DNA of 39,728 nt from Lachnospiraceae bacterium. Lineage in GTDB: Bacteria; Bacillota; Clostridia; Lachnospirales; Lachnospiraceae. The stretch spans positions 1-39,728 of the forward strand of contig JAFWIM010000073.1 in assembly GCA_017514845.1 (NCBI GenBank), in the 5' to 3' direction. Shown here piece after piece: positions 14,708 through 23,273 of the stretch. Within the stretch, counting starts at the first letter, position 1. Each line of letters opens with the position of its first letter. The position numbers and the translations under genes were made by a program. The notes under the pieces are model-generated. The model saw nothing but the letters and a program-made list of their open reading frames with translations. It was not told where the DNA came from and made no database searches.

Positions 14708-15883
14708 TTATGGCAAAATCGCTCGCGCTCCCTCCGCCGGCCACGCCCCGTAAAAATCAACGGACAGACCGGTTTTTTTCTTGTACTCCCGGCTGATCGT
14801 CTCCATGAATGACGGGATAGCGGATTCCCTTACAATGTTGACTGTCGAGCCGCCGAGACCGCTGCCGATCATCCGGCTCCCGATGACCCCGTCAATACTC
14901 ATAGCGGTGTCGACCAGATAATCAATCTCCTCGCAGGTCACCTCGTAGTCATCCCGCAGCGAGAGATGGGACGCGTACATGTACTGACCGAATTTCGCGA
15001 TATTGTGGGCCCGCAGCGCGGAGACAGCCTGTATCGTCCGCTGGTTCTCGTAGACGACATGCCTCGTGCGCTTAACGAGGAGGTCATCCATCAGGATGTC
15101 CTTAAATGTCTCGAACTTGTCGATCGAGAGATCGCACAGGTAATTGATATGGACGTTCTGCTTGAGCTTCTTCAGCGCCCTCGCGCATTCCGCTCTCCTC
15201 GCGGCGTGCATATTCCGATCCGGGACATGCTCGATCTGGCTGTAGACAATGACCAGCTTGGCATCGCCCAGCTTGAACGGCGGATACTCATAGCGCATAG
15301 TTTTAGCGTCGAAATAGATCGCATGGCCCTCTATGCCCATCATGCACGCAAAGTGATCCATAATACTGCTGTAGTAGCCTATATAATCGCTCTCGGCGAA
15401 CTGCCCCATCTTGGCAATGTCCACATTCGTGACATCCGTGAGCTGGTACATGTCACGCAGCATGACACCGGCGAGCGACTCGAGAGCAGCGGAGGAGGCC
15501 AGAGCCGCCCCGAACGGAATATCTCCGCCGACGACCAGGTCGAAACCGCAGTCAATAGGCTGTCCGTTTTCCCTGAACGCCCAGATCATCGCCTTTATAT
15601 AAGATCCCCAGTTCTCGCGAACGAGAGGTCTCAGATCGTAGATCGTGTCCTCCACGATCCCCTGATCATCAAAATTGATCGAGAACATGCGGATCTTGTG
15701 ATCCTCACGGAGCCTGATCGCGCCGTAGATCCCAAGAGTAATGGCACAGGGGAAACAATGTCCTCCGTTGTAGTCCGTGTGCTGCCCGATCAGAGATAGA
15801 CGCGCGGGGGCAAAGAACGTGCCGATATCCCCTTCACTGCCGAAGAGGTCGTAAAATACATCCAAAACTTCTGCTATTGTCAT
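14708..15883 (-). CDS. galK: Galactokinase
   Basis: GalK phosphorylates galactose at C1, the entry step of the Leloir pathway. It is a GHMP-family kinase of 391 residues. The galactokinase signature appears as ARLSLIGQHTDYNGG (27-41), with Gln where nearly all galactokinases have Glu (GEHTDY). The sugar-contacting His-Thr-Asp-Tyr is intact. The ATP-binding GHMP motif is PFGAALASSAALE (123-135). The catalytic Asp is D176 in SSIMDHFACMMG. The C-terminal GSGLGGSTVNIV loop is present. GAGGAAT precedes the ATG at 15883, and a promoter with flanking inverted repeats lies just upstream. It heads the galK-galT-galE operon; no galR or galM is nearby. Confidence 0.95.
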   Translation of the reverse strand: MTIAEVLDVFYDLFGSEGDIGTFFAPARLSLIGQHTDYNGGHCFPCAITLGIYGAIRLREDHKIRMFSINFDDQGIVEDTIYDLRPLVRENWGSYIKAMIWAFRENGQPIDCGFDLVVGGDIPFGAALASSAALESLAGVMLRDMYQLTDVTNVDIAKMGQFAESDYIGYYSSIMDHFACMMGIEGHAIYFDAKTMRYEYPPFKLGDAKLVIVYSQIEHVPDRNMHAARRAECARALKKLKQNVHINYLCDLSIDKFETFKDILMDDLLVKRTRHVVYENQRTIQAVSALRAHNIAKFGQYMYASHLSLRDDYEVTCEEIDYLVDTAMSIDGVIGSRMIGSGLGGSTVNIVRESAIPSFMETISREYKKKTGLSVDFYGAWPAEGARAILP

Positions 15884-15900
15884 CTGATTATTCCTCGCAT

Positions 15901-15952
15901 GTGTACTACAAATGTAATTTTATTCTCAGAAGAAATCATTTGCAATGTACAC
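15901..15952 (-). promoter_or_regulatory. galK promoter with an imperfect inverted repeat (possible gal operator)
   Basis: On the minus strand TTGCAA (15940-15945) and TAAAAT (15917-15922) are 17 bases apart. GTGTACTACAAATG (15901-15914), just downstream of the -10, and CATTTGCAATGTACAC (15937-15952), covering the -35, form an imperfect inverted repeat sharing GTGTAC and CAAATG. This suits repressor binding across the promoter; the regulator is not in the window. Confidence 0.6.
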
Positions 15953-16181
15953 AATGACGAAAAAACAGCCAATAATTTTGACAATTATTTTAGTGAGCCG
16001 CCGCGTTGCCGCCAAAGAGCAGCCTCATCGCGCATTAAGGTCCCTCCATAGGACACTCCCGCGCATGCCTGCGGGATCCGCGTGACAGGCAGTTCACATA
16101 AAGTTTTGTACAGCCCAAATCTCAAAAAACTTAAATTTCGGCACTTTGCCGAATTTTTGCCCCTTATTTTACTGCGCTAAA

Positions 16182-16394
16182 GTTGACGTTGAAATTATCG
16201 GCGAGGGGCTTATCCACAGGCAAATTATCCACAAAATCCATGATATACCAAGTTAATCACAAAATTATCCACATTATCCACCATTTTTGTGGTGATTTCT
16301 TACGTCAACCGCGCCTTGTCAAGCAGAACATTTATTTTGTGGATTTTTCCGAGTGACATAATGCGTTACCCGGAATATCGCACATTACGTCAAC
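16182..16394. promoter_or_regulatory. DnaA-box cluster in a gene-free 612-bp region
   Basis: Three perfect TTATCCACA boxes (16210-16218, 16225-16233, 16265-16273), one TTATCCACC (16274-16282) and one TTAATCACA (16253-16261) all face the same way. The inverted near-box TGTGGATTT is at 16338-16346. Three copies of an ACGTCAAC motif surround them: 16182-16189 inverted, 16302-16309 and 16387-16394. The neighbouring DNA is A/T-rich. The rest of 15953-16440 shows no gene. No dnaA, dnaN, gidA or rpmH gene is nearby, and gene direction does not flip here. Confidence 0.75.
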
Positions 16395-16443
16395 ATCCTG
16401 TGTGTATGAAAGATACGCATACATCCGTCCCCGCGCCGCAATG

Positions 16444-16470
16444 AAAAAGGGCTGCCCAAAACGGCAGCCC
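16444..16470 (-). terminator. Terminator after the TM2-domain gene
   Basis: GGGCTGCC (16449-16456) and GGCAGCCC (16463-16470) form an 8-bp perfect stem. On the minus strand TTTTT follows. Confidence 0.9.
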
Positions 16471-16495
16471 CGATGCGCTCATTGCATTGTCTCGT

Positions 16496-17257
16496 TTATC
16501 TTTTAAGCGGTCTTCCGTCCCCGTCCGTGCTGATGCTTCCCGTGAGGATCAGAATGAATTCCACGAACGCCCAGATTCCCGCGGCAAGACCGGAGATTCC
16601 GAGCGTAAGGATCGACAAAAGACACATGGTCAGCTGGATAATGGCCTTTTTCTTGTATCCCAGATAGAAATTGTGGGCACCGAAGCCCCCCAGGAAAAAC
16701 GCGAGCAGAGCGGCAGCAATGTAGCTCTTGTCACTGTACTGCGTCCCATAGGCGTCATACACATTCGGCACCTGCTTCTGGGCGTAACCGTACTGAGGCT
16801 GTTCGTAGAACGGCTGGTTGGTATACTGCTGTGGCTGCACCGGCTGACCGTTCGCGTTCTGCTCACGGAACTTATCGCTGTCCACATGGTCTCTCCAGTC
16901 TGTCGAGGTCTTCTTGTACTCTTCTGCTTTTGAAGGACTGTCGAGCTCTGCCTGTGCTGCCCGGATGGTATCGTCGCTGTATCCGTAGTCCGGGACGTCC
17001 TGCTTCTTAGAAGTTGCGGCCTCCCAGCCGGCGAATCCCAGATCCTTTGCGGTGTTGTAACCGAAACTCCCTGATTTCAGACTGTCCGCGGAGACATCCT
17101 TTGCCGGTTCTTCCTCAGGCAGGTACGCAAATGCGGAATTTCCCTGCTCCAGCTCCTTTTTATACTGATTCTGAATCTTTATACTGACCGCTGCTCCGCA
17201 TTCCGGGCAAAATTTTCCGCCGCCTGTGAGGAGTGCGCCGCAATTTTCACAATACAT
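16496..17257 (-). CDS. Zinc-ribbon and TM2-domain membrane protein (253 aa)
   Basis: Exact role unknown. Residues 3-20 form a zinc ribbon (CENC at 3-6, CPEC at 17-20). Residues 30-175 are hydrophilic and low in complexity, ending in a Gln/Tyr/Pro-rich stretch (QPVQPQQYTNQPFYEQPQYG). Residues 178-245 form a TM2 domain: KSYIAAALLAFFLGGFGAHN, then FYLGYKKK and a second hydrophobic span (LLSILTLGISGLAAGIWAF). TM2 proteins are small membrane proteins with two spans joined by a short turn, of unsettled function in bacteria. ACGGAGGT precedes the ATG at 17257. The gene is monocistronic, ends at a clean terminator, and is divergent from trxB. Confidence 0.85.
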   Translation of the reverse strand: MYCENCGALLTGGGKFCPECGAAVSIKIQNQYKKELEQGNSAFAYLPEEEPAKDVSADSLKSGSFGYNTAKDLGFAGWEAATSKKQDVPDYGYSDDTIRAAQAELDSPSKAEEYKKTSTDWRDHVDSDKFREQNANGQPVQPQQYTNQPFYEQPQYGYAQKQVPNVYDAYGTQYSDKSYIAAALLAFFLGGFGAHNFYLGYKKKAIIQLTMCLLSILTLGISGLAAGIWAFVEFILILTGSISTDGDGRPLKR

Positions 17258-17335
17258 ACGTTACCTCCGTGTTTATAAACATGTGACTACCACACCCGAT
17301 AGAGATCTCTCTGTGGGGCTTAGATAACCACATAC

Positions 17336-17363
17336 ATATTATCATAAAAAAAAGGTAAGTCAG
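17336..17363 (-). promoter_or_regulatory. Possible promoter of the TM2-domain gene
   Basis: On the minus strand CTGACT (17358-17363) and TAATAT (17336-17341) are 16 bases apart. An AGAGATCTCT palindrome lies in the leader (17302-17311). The 337-bp gap to trxB otherwise holds only A/T-rich DNA and the trxB promoter. Confidence 0.4.
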
Positions 17364-17477
17364 TCAGTTTTCAGTATTTTTTATCAGACCTTAATGAAAA
17401 ATTCATTTTTCTTTAATGCCTGCCGGTTCACAGGTGGAATGTATTTTTATAAAATTATATTTTATAAAACATTTCTC

Positions 17478-17506
17478 TTTCAACTTCGAACCGTTCATGT
17501 TAGAAT
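17478..17506 (+). promoter_or_regulatory. Possible promoter of trxB
   Basis: TTTCAA (17478-17483) and TAGAAT (17501-17506) are 17 bases apart, with a strongly A/T-rich stretch upstream. The -35 is weak. The leader is about 80 bases and ends with AAAGGAGG before the ATG. Confidence 0.45.
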
Positions 17507-17594
17507 ATCAGTAAAGAAGCAAGGAACGATATCGGCTTAACGCCGCAATTCAGAGCTGACCTGAAAATAACAGTTTTTAATAAAGGAGGTACAC

Positions 17595-18506
17595 ATGTAC
17601 GATTTAATCATCATCGGATCCGGCCCCGCCGGTCTTTCTGCAGCCATCTACGCGACCCGCGCGAGGCTCGACTTCATCATCATCGAGCAGAACTTCATGG
17701 GCGGCGGCCAGGTCGTCAACACTTATGAAATTGACAATTATCCGGGTCTCCCCGGCATCAGCGGACCGGACCTTTCTATGAAGATGCAGGAGCATGCGCA
17801 GAACCTCGGCGCCGAGTTCGTGACGGAGACTGTCACAGAGCTCGATCTTGACGGGGACGTAAAAAAAGTCACCACGGATATGGGGACATATGAAGCCCGG
17901 ACAGTCATCCTCGCAATGGGAGCTGAGCACAGAAAGCTCGGCACTCCCGGCGAAGACACATTTGCCGGCATGGGCGTATCCTACTGCGCGACCTGCGACG
18001 GCGCTTTCTACAGAAAGAAGGACACAGCCGTCATCGGCGGAGGCGATGTCGCGGTCGAGGACGCGATCTTCCTCGCGCGCCTCTGCAACAAGGTCTATGT
18101 GGTACACAGACGCGATGAGCTCCGCGCAGCCAAAATCCTTCAGGACCGCCTGTTTGCCATGCCCAACGTCGAGATGGTCTGGGACAGCACGCTGAAATCC
18201 ATTGACGGCGAAGGTCAGGTCAGAAGCATTGTGACCGTCGACAAAAAGGACGGCTCCGAGCGCACGATCCCGGTGGACGGTGTGTTCATCGCTGTCGGTA
18301 TCCAGCCGATCAGTCATCTCGTCTCCGGCAAGCTGGAGCTCGATCAGGGCGGCTATGTCATCGCTGACGAGACCGGTGCCACGTCGGTCCCGGGCGTATT
18401 CGTCGCCGGCGACCTCAGAAAAAAGCAGCTGCGTCAGATTATCACCGCGTGCGCTGACGGCGCCAATGCCGTCACAAGTGTCCAGGATTACCTGATAAAG
18501 CACTGA
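17595..18506 (+). CDS. trxB: Thioredoxin-disulfide reductase
   Basis: TrxB is an FAD enzyme passing electrons from NADPH to thioredoxin. At 303 residues it is the usual low-molecular-weight form. The FAD-binding Rossmann motif is IIGSGPAGLSAAIY (6-19). The redox-active disulfide is CATC (131-134). The NADPH motif is VIGGGDVAVEDA (146-157). The C-terminal FAD motif is GVFVAGDLRKKQLRQI. The ribosome site AAAGGAGGTACAC directly precedes the ATG at 17595. It is monocistronic on the plus strand and convergent with the ATPase operon, with a palindromic element between them. The large minus-strand ORF opposite it is a shadow. Its partner thioredoxin is encoded at 10531-10851. Confidence 0.97.
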   Translation: MYDLIIIGSGPAGLSAAIYATRARLDFIIIEQNFMGGGQVVNTYEIDNYPGLPGISGPDLSMKMQEHAQNLGAEFVTETVTELDLDGDVKKVTTDMGTYEARTVILAMGAEHRKLGTPGEDTFAGMGVSYCATCDGAFYRKKDTAVIGGGDVAVEDAIFLARLCNKVYVVHRRDELRAAKILQDRLFAMPNVEMVWDSTLKSIDGEGQVRSIVTVDKKDGSERTIPVDGVFIAVGIQPISHLVSGKLELDQGGYVIADETGATSVPGVFVAGDLRKKQLRQIITACADGANAVTSVQDYLIKH

Positions 18507-18522
18507 TTATAAGACAGTGTCA

Positions 18523-18725
18523 GGTAACAGTTCAGGCAGGCAGTTAATATAGTTCGTTAACGGCTCAAAGCATCCATCTTCGTGAGAAAAACATTGCAGG
18601 TCCTTCTCTGCGAGCTTAGCAATGCATATGCATTGCTAAGCTCGCAGAGAAGGACCTGCGTTTTTCGATGAAGATGATGTTTGCGACGTACCTCAGCCCC
18701 TGGACAGCCTGCCTGAACTGTTACC
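18523..18725 (+). mobile_element. Palindromic MITE-like element, copy 2 (best-preserved; with target-site duplication)
   Basis: A 203-bp element with perfect 19-bp terminal inverted repeats, GGTAACAGTTCAGGCAGGC (18523-18541) and its complement (18707-18725). It is flanked on both sides by the direct repeat GTGTCA (18517-18522 and 18726-18731). The centre is a 64-bp perfect palindrome (18596-18659), preceded by CATCTTCGTGAGAAAAACATT and followed by GTTTTTCGATGAAGATG. No coding sequence is present. It lies just past the trxB stop. Confidence 0.85.
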
Positions 18726-18751
18726 GTGTCAGACATCCCTGAAAAATATGT

Positions 18752-18793
18752 AAAAACCCCCGGACAGGAACGTATGTGAACCTGTCCGGGGGT
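18752..18793 (-). terminator. Terminator of the V/A-ATPase operon
   Basis: ACCCCCGGACAGG (18756-18768) and CCTGTCCGGGGGT (18781-18793) form a 13-bp perfect stem. TTTTTA follows on the minus strand. It may also stop plus-strand readthrough from trxB. Confidence 0.92.
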
Positions 18794-18802
18794 ATCTTTG
18801 TC

Positions 18803-19432
18803 TCAACGGCTTTTTCTCTGTTTCTGTTTTTTGATGACCTTGAGACGCGTGAACTCCTCGCGCTCCTTCTCCTCCAGGGCCGCCCCGATCGTCTTCGAGA
18901 GTTCCTCATAGTGGGGGATCGTGATATTCTTCAGCGCGTTGGCCCGCTTCTGCGTCTTCTGAATGTTGGCTGCCAGCCGGTAAGCCGCCGTCTCCACCTG
19001 GGCAAGCCTCACGGTCAGATCCTTGACGCGGGCAAATGCGGCCCTCGCCTCGTCCAGCGAATCGCGCGTCCTGAAGAACGCGTATGCCGGTCTCAGGTTC
19101 TGCTCCGCGTCATAGCGGACCAGAGGGATCTCCGTGCCCATGACACTTCGCGTCTTGACCTCGATCGACATGTCGACCGGCAGCGTCTCGGCGATCGTCT
19201 GCACGTTCTCTATCCCCATCTGCATATTGGCCTTCTGAAGCGATGCGTAGGCTTTGCGGTAGGTCTCATTGATGACCTCCTGGATCTCTCTGGCCTCCTC
19301 CGTGTAGGCAGTCAGCTCCCGTATCAGGATATTTCTCTTTTTATCCATAAGGTCATATCCCTGTCTGGCAAGCTTCAGGGAATTCCTCGCCCGCATCAGA
19401 TTTCCTTTTGTCGGGACCTCATTCGGATCCAT
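18803..19432 (-). CDS. ntpD: V/A-type ATPase subunit D (central stalk)
   Basis: Subunit D is the long coiled-coil rotor shaft that turns inside the A3B3 head. The 209-residue chain starts MDPNEVPTKGNLMRARNSL, the usual 'PTK' N-terminus, followed by helix LKLARQGYDLMDKKRNILI. It ends in a second long basic helix (ALKNITIPHYEELSKTIGAA and a KKQKQRKSR tail). The two helices form the antiparallel shaft. GATGGAGGGC precedes the ATG at 19432. It is the last gene of the operon, 96 bases after subunit B. The 96-base gap has no clear structure. Confidence 0.96.
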   Translation of the reverse strand: MDPNEVPTKGNLMRARNSLKLARQGYDLMDKKRNILIRELTAYTEEAREIQEVINETYRKAYASLQKANMQMGIENVQTIAETLPVDMSIEVKTRSVMGTEIPLVRYDAEQNLRPAYAFFRTRDSLDEARAAFARVKDLTVRLAQVETAAYRLAANIQKTQKRANALKNITIPHYEELSKTIGAALEEKEREEFTRLKVIKKQKQRKSR

Positions 19433-19528
19433 ACTCTGCCCTCCATCTTAAATCACTGTCATTCTTCCCAATGCCCGGTCCGTCGGCGTATGCACCGCTA
19501 TCCCCGGACCGACGCCGATGCGCCGGCA

Positions 19529-20908
19529 TCACTTCATTTCCCTGTAATACTTGTCCAGAATTGCCGAGTCGACACGGTCGAGCTCCGACTTCGGGAGTAT
19601 ACCGAGAAGTTTCCAGCCGATATCCAGCGAATCGCAGACCTGACGGTCCTCATAATGACCCTGACCGACAAACTCCCGCTCAAAGGCCTCGCCGAACTTC
19701 AGGTATTTCTTATCAATGTCAGACAGCTCATCCTCGCCGATGACGGACGCAAGTGACCTGGCGTCTGTGACTCTGGCGTAGGATGAGAACAGCTGATTTG
19801 CGACCGCCTGGTGATCCTCGCGGGTGTACTTTGCACCGATGCCGTCCTTCATGAGTCGCGACAGCGACGGCAGGACGGAGATCGGCGGATAGATTCCCTG
19901 ACCGTTCAGATTCCTGTCGAGAACGATCTGGCCTTCCGTGATGTAGCCGGTGAGGTCGGGAATCGGATGCGTGATATCATCGTTCGGCATGGTCAGGATC
20001 GGGATCTGTGTGACAGAGCCCTCCTGTCCGGCTACGATCCCGGCTCTCTCATACATGGCCGCAAGGTCGGAATACAGGTAGCCCGGATAGCCCTTGCGGG
20101 ATGGAATCTCACCCTTGGACGAAGAGACCTCGCGCAGCGCTTCACAGTAGGAAGTCATATCCGTCATGATGACCAGGATATGCATGTGCTTCTCATATGC
20201 CAGGTACTCCGCTGCCGTCAGCGCGACACGCGGGGTGATAATGCGCTCGACGACGGGATCATTTGCAAGATTGAGGAACATGGTGACGTGATCAGACACG
20301 CCGCTCTCCTCAAATGTCCTCCGGAAATACTCAGCCACGTCGTATTTTACGCCCATGGCGGCAAATATGACACCGAATTTCTCGTTGCTGTCCCCGCCGA
20401 GGTTGGACTGCAGGACCAGCTGGGCTGCGAGCTCATTGTGCGGCAGTCCGTTGCCGGAGAAAATCGGCAGCTTCTGACCGCGGATCAGGGTCGTCAGCGT
20501 GTCGATCGCGGAAATTCCCGTGTTGATATAATTTCGCGGATATTCGCGGCGGCAGGGATTGAGCGGCATGCCGTTCACGTCGACCCGCATCTTCGCGGCA
20601 ATCGGTCCCAGACCGTCGATCGGGCGGCCGATACCGTCAAAGGTCCTGCCCAGGATATCCTCGGACAGAGCAATCTCCATCGGGTGACCGGTGAGAACTG
20701 TCCGCGTATTGCGAAGGGACATGCCGTCCGTGCCCTCAAATACCTGGATGACGGCTCTGTCCTCATAGCACTCGATAATTCGACCTATGCGCCTTGTGCC
20801 GTCCTCTATCCGAAACTCTACGATCTCATCGTAGGCGGCTCCCCGAAGGCCTTCCAGAACGACCAGGGGACCGTTAATTTCACTCAGACCAAGATATTCA
20901 ATTGACAT
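19529..20908 (-). CDS. ntpB: V/A-type ATPase subunit B (non-catalytic head)
   Basis: Subunit B alternates with A in the hexameric head and carries the non-catalytic nucleotide site. At 459 residues it is standard length. The beta-barrel start is [20 protein letters not shown]. The degenerate P-loop region is [18 protein letters not shown]. The family motifs [20 protein letters not shown]-like (here beginning [16 protein letters not shown]) and [18 protein letters not shown] are present. The arginine-finger stretch near the end of the head domain ([16 protein letters not shown]) is intact. GGGGGGAT precedes the ATG at 20908. It begins 11 bases after the subunit A stop, indicating coupled translation. 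The long plus-strand ORF opposite is a codon-bias shadow. Confidence 0.97.
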   Translation of the reverse strand: MSIEYLGLSEINGPLVVLEGLRGAAYDEIVEFRIEDGTRRIGRIIECYEDRAVIQVFEGTDGMSLRNTRTVLTGHPMEIALSEDILGRTFDGIGRPIDGLGPIAAKMRVDVNGMPLNPCRREYPRNYINTGISAIDTLTTLIRGQKLPIFSGNGLPHNELAAQLVLQSNLGGDSNEKFGVIFAAMGVKYDVAEYFRRTFEESGVSDHVTMFLNLANDPVVERIITPRVALTAAEYLAYEKHMHILVIMTDMTSYCEALREVSSSKGEIPSRKGYPGYLYSDLAAMYERAGIVAGQEGSVTQIPILTMPNDDITHPIPDLTGYITEGQIVLDRNLNGQGIYPPISVLPSLSRLMKDGIGAKYTREDHQAVANQLFSSYARVTDARSLASVIGEDELSDIDKKYLKFGEAFEREFVGQGHYEDRQVCDSLDIGWKLLGILPKSELDRVDSAILDKYYREMK

Positions 20909-20919
20909 ATGATCCCCCC

Positions 20920-22692
20920 TTACGCGTTACGCTCGAGCACGTTCTGATAGAACTCGTCGATTTTCTTTTTATATTCGTCAAAAAGATCGAGACGGCTGTT
21001 GGGCACGTCGTACTTGATGGCGATGACTTTTTCAAATATGTTATCCTGCCGAAGGACAGACATCGGATGGCCCTCGGCGACCAGCCGTCTCGCAGTGTCA
21101 TAGAGATACAGGATCGTCTCCATCATCCTGAACTGCTTGATGAGAGGAACATTCTGATCCTCGGAGTGGAAAGCATTCTGCTGAAGGAAGCCGAGGCGAA
21201 TGACCCTGGCGATCTCCAGTGTCAGCTTCTGGTCGTCCGGAAGGACATCGGAGCCGATGAGCTTGACCGTCTCCATGAGCTTATCTTCCGCATTGAGCAG
21301 CGCGACGATGCGGGTCCGGTACTCATTGAACTTCGGATCCACATTGGTCTTATACCAGGCGGAAAAGTCCATACCGTACTCACTGTAGCTTTCCATCCAG
21401 TTGATGGCCGGATAGTGGCGGGCATACGCCAGGGCTTTATCGAGACCCCAGAAGCATCGCACGAACCTCTTGGTGTTCATCGTGACAGGCTCGGAGAAAT
21501 CTCCGCCCTGCGGAGAGACCGCGCCGATGATAGATACGGATCCGACAGCGCCCGAGAGAGTGGTCATCTCCCCTGCCCGCTCATAGAATGCGGCAAGGCG
21601 GGAGGCCAGATACGCCGGGAAACCTTCCTCCGCGGGCATCTCCTCCATGCGGCCCGACAGCTCACGGAGAGCTTCCGCCCAGCGGGACGTGGAGTCGGCC
21701 ATGATTGCAACGTCGTAGCCCATGTCGCGGTAGTACTCAGCCAGAGTGACGCCCGTGTAGATGGAAGCCTCGCGGGCAGCGACCGGCATGTTGGACGTGT
21801 TCGCGATCAGCGTCGTGCGGGCCATGAGCTTGTTGCCGGTCTTCGGATCCTCCAGCTTGGAGAAATCCTCGAGGACCTCCGTCATCTCGTTGCCGCGCTC
21901 GCCGCAGCCGATGTAAATGATGACGTTGGCATCCGAAAATTTCGCGATCGAGTGCTGCGTCATCGTCTTTCCGGTCCCGAAGCCTCCCGGGATCGCTGCT
22001 GTGCCGCCCCGGGCGATCGGAAAGACCGTATCGAGGACTCTCTGCCCGGTGACCAGCGGATGGCTTGCAGGAAGCCTTTTGGCCGCAGGCCTTGGAACGC
22101 GGATCGGCCATTTCTGAGCCAGAGTGAGTTCCCGCGTCGTGTGGTCCGGCAGCTCGACGGTCACGATCGGATCATTGACAGTGTATCTGCCGTCCGGCAT
22201 GACTTTCCGGACAGTCGCCTCCGCAATGAGCGGTGACATCATTGACCTGTGAACGATAGACGGGGTCTCGGGGCACTCAGCGATCACGGCACCGCCGCGT
22301 ATGACGTCGCCTTCCCTGACCTTCATTGTCACATCCCACAATTTTTCCGAATCCAGCGAGTCGACAGCGACGCCTCTCGCTATGTACTTGCCCGAAGCTT
22401 TCGCAATCGCTTCGAGCGGGCGCTCGATGCCGTCAAAAATGTTGTTGAGGATGCCCGGGCCCAGTGTTATGGACATGGCGTCTCCCGTCCCGTAGACGAT
22501 CTCACCGGGCTTTATTCCGCCGGTCTCCTCATAGACCTGGATGGTGGTGATATCATTTGCAAGAGAGATCACTTCACCGACAAGTCGGTCCTCGCCGACA
22601 TAGACCATCTCCGCCATCTTGAACCCGACAGCGTTCTTAAGGTAAATGACAGGCCCGTTTATGCCGTAGATCACACCTGTTTTTTCTGCCAT
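20920..22692 (-). CDS. ntpA: V/A-type ATPase catalytic subunit A
   Basis: Subunit A hydrolyses or synthesises ATP in the V1/A1 head. At 590 residues it is full length. It contains the beta-barrel ([15 protein letters not shown]) and the bulge domain unique to A subunits (about 110-195: [20 protein letters not shown]). The Walker A motif is GGFGTGKT (236-243), the catalytic glutamate region is [11 protein letters not shown], and the Walker B region is [17 protein letters not shown]. The start codon shares one base with the subunit E stop (TGATG), so translation is coupled. Whether the complex works as an ATPase or a synthase cannot be read from this subunit. Confidence 0.98.
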   Translation of the reverse strand: MAEKTGVIYGINGPVIYLKNAVGFKMAEMVYVGEDRLVGEVISLANDITTIQVYEETGGIKPGEIVYGTGDAMSITLGPGILNNIFDGIERPLEAIAKASGKYIARGVAVDSLDSEKLWDVTMKVREGDVIRGGAVIAECPETPSIVHRSMMSPLIAEATVRKVMPDGRYTVNDPIVTVELPDHTTRELTLAQKWPIRVPRPAAKRLPASHPLVTGQRVLDTVFPIARGGTAAIPGGFGTGKTMTQHSIAKFSDANVIIYIGCGERGNEMTEVLEDFSKLEDPKTGNKLMARTTLIANTSNMPVAAREASIYTGVTLAEYYRDMGYDVAIMADSTSRWAEALRELSGRMEEMPAEEGFPAYLASRLAAFYERAGEMTTLSGAVGSVSIIGAVSPQGGDFSEPVTMNTKRFVRCFWGLDKALAYARHYPAINWMESYSEYGMDFSAWYKTNVDPKFNEYRTRIVALLNAEDKLMETVKLIGSDVLPDDQKLTLEIARVIRLGFLQQNAFHSEDQNVPLIKQFRMMETILYLYDTARRLVAEGHPMSVLRQDNIFEKVIAIKYDVPNSRLDLFDEYKKKIDEFYQNVLERNA

Positions 22693-23273
22693 CAGTCACC
22701 ACCTCCGACCCATACATAGCCTTCTTCGGCATCCGCGGTCAGCGTTTTGAAGGAATTATCCATGAGGACATGGCGATTCCCGATAAACGCGCGCACGCCG
22801 CCGTCAAAACTCTCCTCCGAGATGACCGGCCTTATCCCGGTCTCATTTTCGATGAGCTCCGCATACTTCTCATCCGCGGGATCTAAATAGACCACCGCCG
22901 CGTCGCCCTCCGCGAACTCTTTGACCTCGGAGACCTTGCGGACGAGATACTCCGCATACTCAGGCTGCTCCCGGAAAGCTTCCAGTTTTTCTCTGACCAG
23001 AGTGAACATCGTCATCCTGATCTCATCCTGAATTTTCGCCATCTTCTGGCGGATCTCCTGCTGGCGCTCGGAAAACTCGCGGTTGGTATCCCGCACGATC
23101 GCGGCAGTCTCCTCCTTCAGCGCCTCACGGTCCCTCTGCTGCCGCTGCGCGACATGCTCGTTATAGAGAGCGTCCAAAGACTGCTGATACTCTCTGAGCA
23201 GAGCTTTGCCTTCAGCCCGGGCTTCTTCCGTCGCCTGCTCAAAGAGGGCATCTAATTTTTCATCTATTGTCAT
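22692..23273 (-). CDS. ntpE: V/A-type ATPase subunit E (peripheral stalk)
   Basis: Subunit E is the peripheral-stalk stator protein. The 193-residue chain has a long charged N-terminal helix with alternating Glu/Arg/Gln (about 1-100), which would pair with the G/H-type subunit. A compact C-terminal alpha/beta domain follows (VYLDPADEKYAELIE; GGVRAFIGNRHVLMDNSFKT), typical of E subunits. Its ATG overlaps the subunit F stop (ATGA) and its stop overlaps the subunit A start (TGATG), so F, E and A form a tightly coupled block. Identification rests on position plus the helix/globule layout and the GG..I-x-N-R-H-V-L-M-DNS motif. Confidence 0.93.
   Translation of the reverse strand: MTIDEKLDALFEQATEEARAEGKALLREYQQSLDALYNEHVAQRQQRDREALKEETAAIVRDTNREFSERQQEIRQKMAKIQDEIRMTMFTLVREKLEAFREQPEYAEYLVRKVSEVKEFAEGDAAVVYLDPADEKYAELIENETGIRPVISEESFDGGVRAFIGNRHVLMDNSFKTLTADAEEGYVWVGGGD

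Noticed and set aside
16182-16394. Annotating the DnaA-box cluster as the chromosomal origin
   Set aside because: No dnaA, dnaN, rpmH or gidA nearby and no switch in coding direction; kept as a regulatory or origin-like site only.
17604-18503. 299-aa minus-strand ORF opposite trxB
   Set aside because: Shadow of trxB; no ribosome site and composition typical of an antisense frame.
20902-22236. 444-aa plus-strand ORF opposite ntpA, and similar long ORFs at 19811-20905 and 13034-14227
   Set aside because: They lie antisense to certain genes (ntpA, ntpB, galT), have no ribosome site or recognisable domain, and arise from codon bias.
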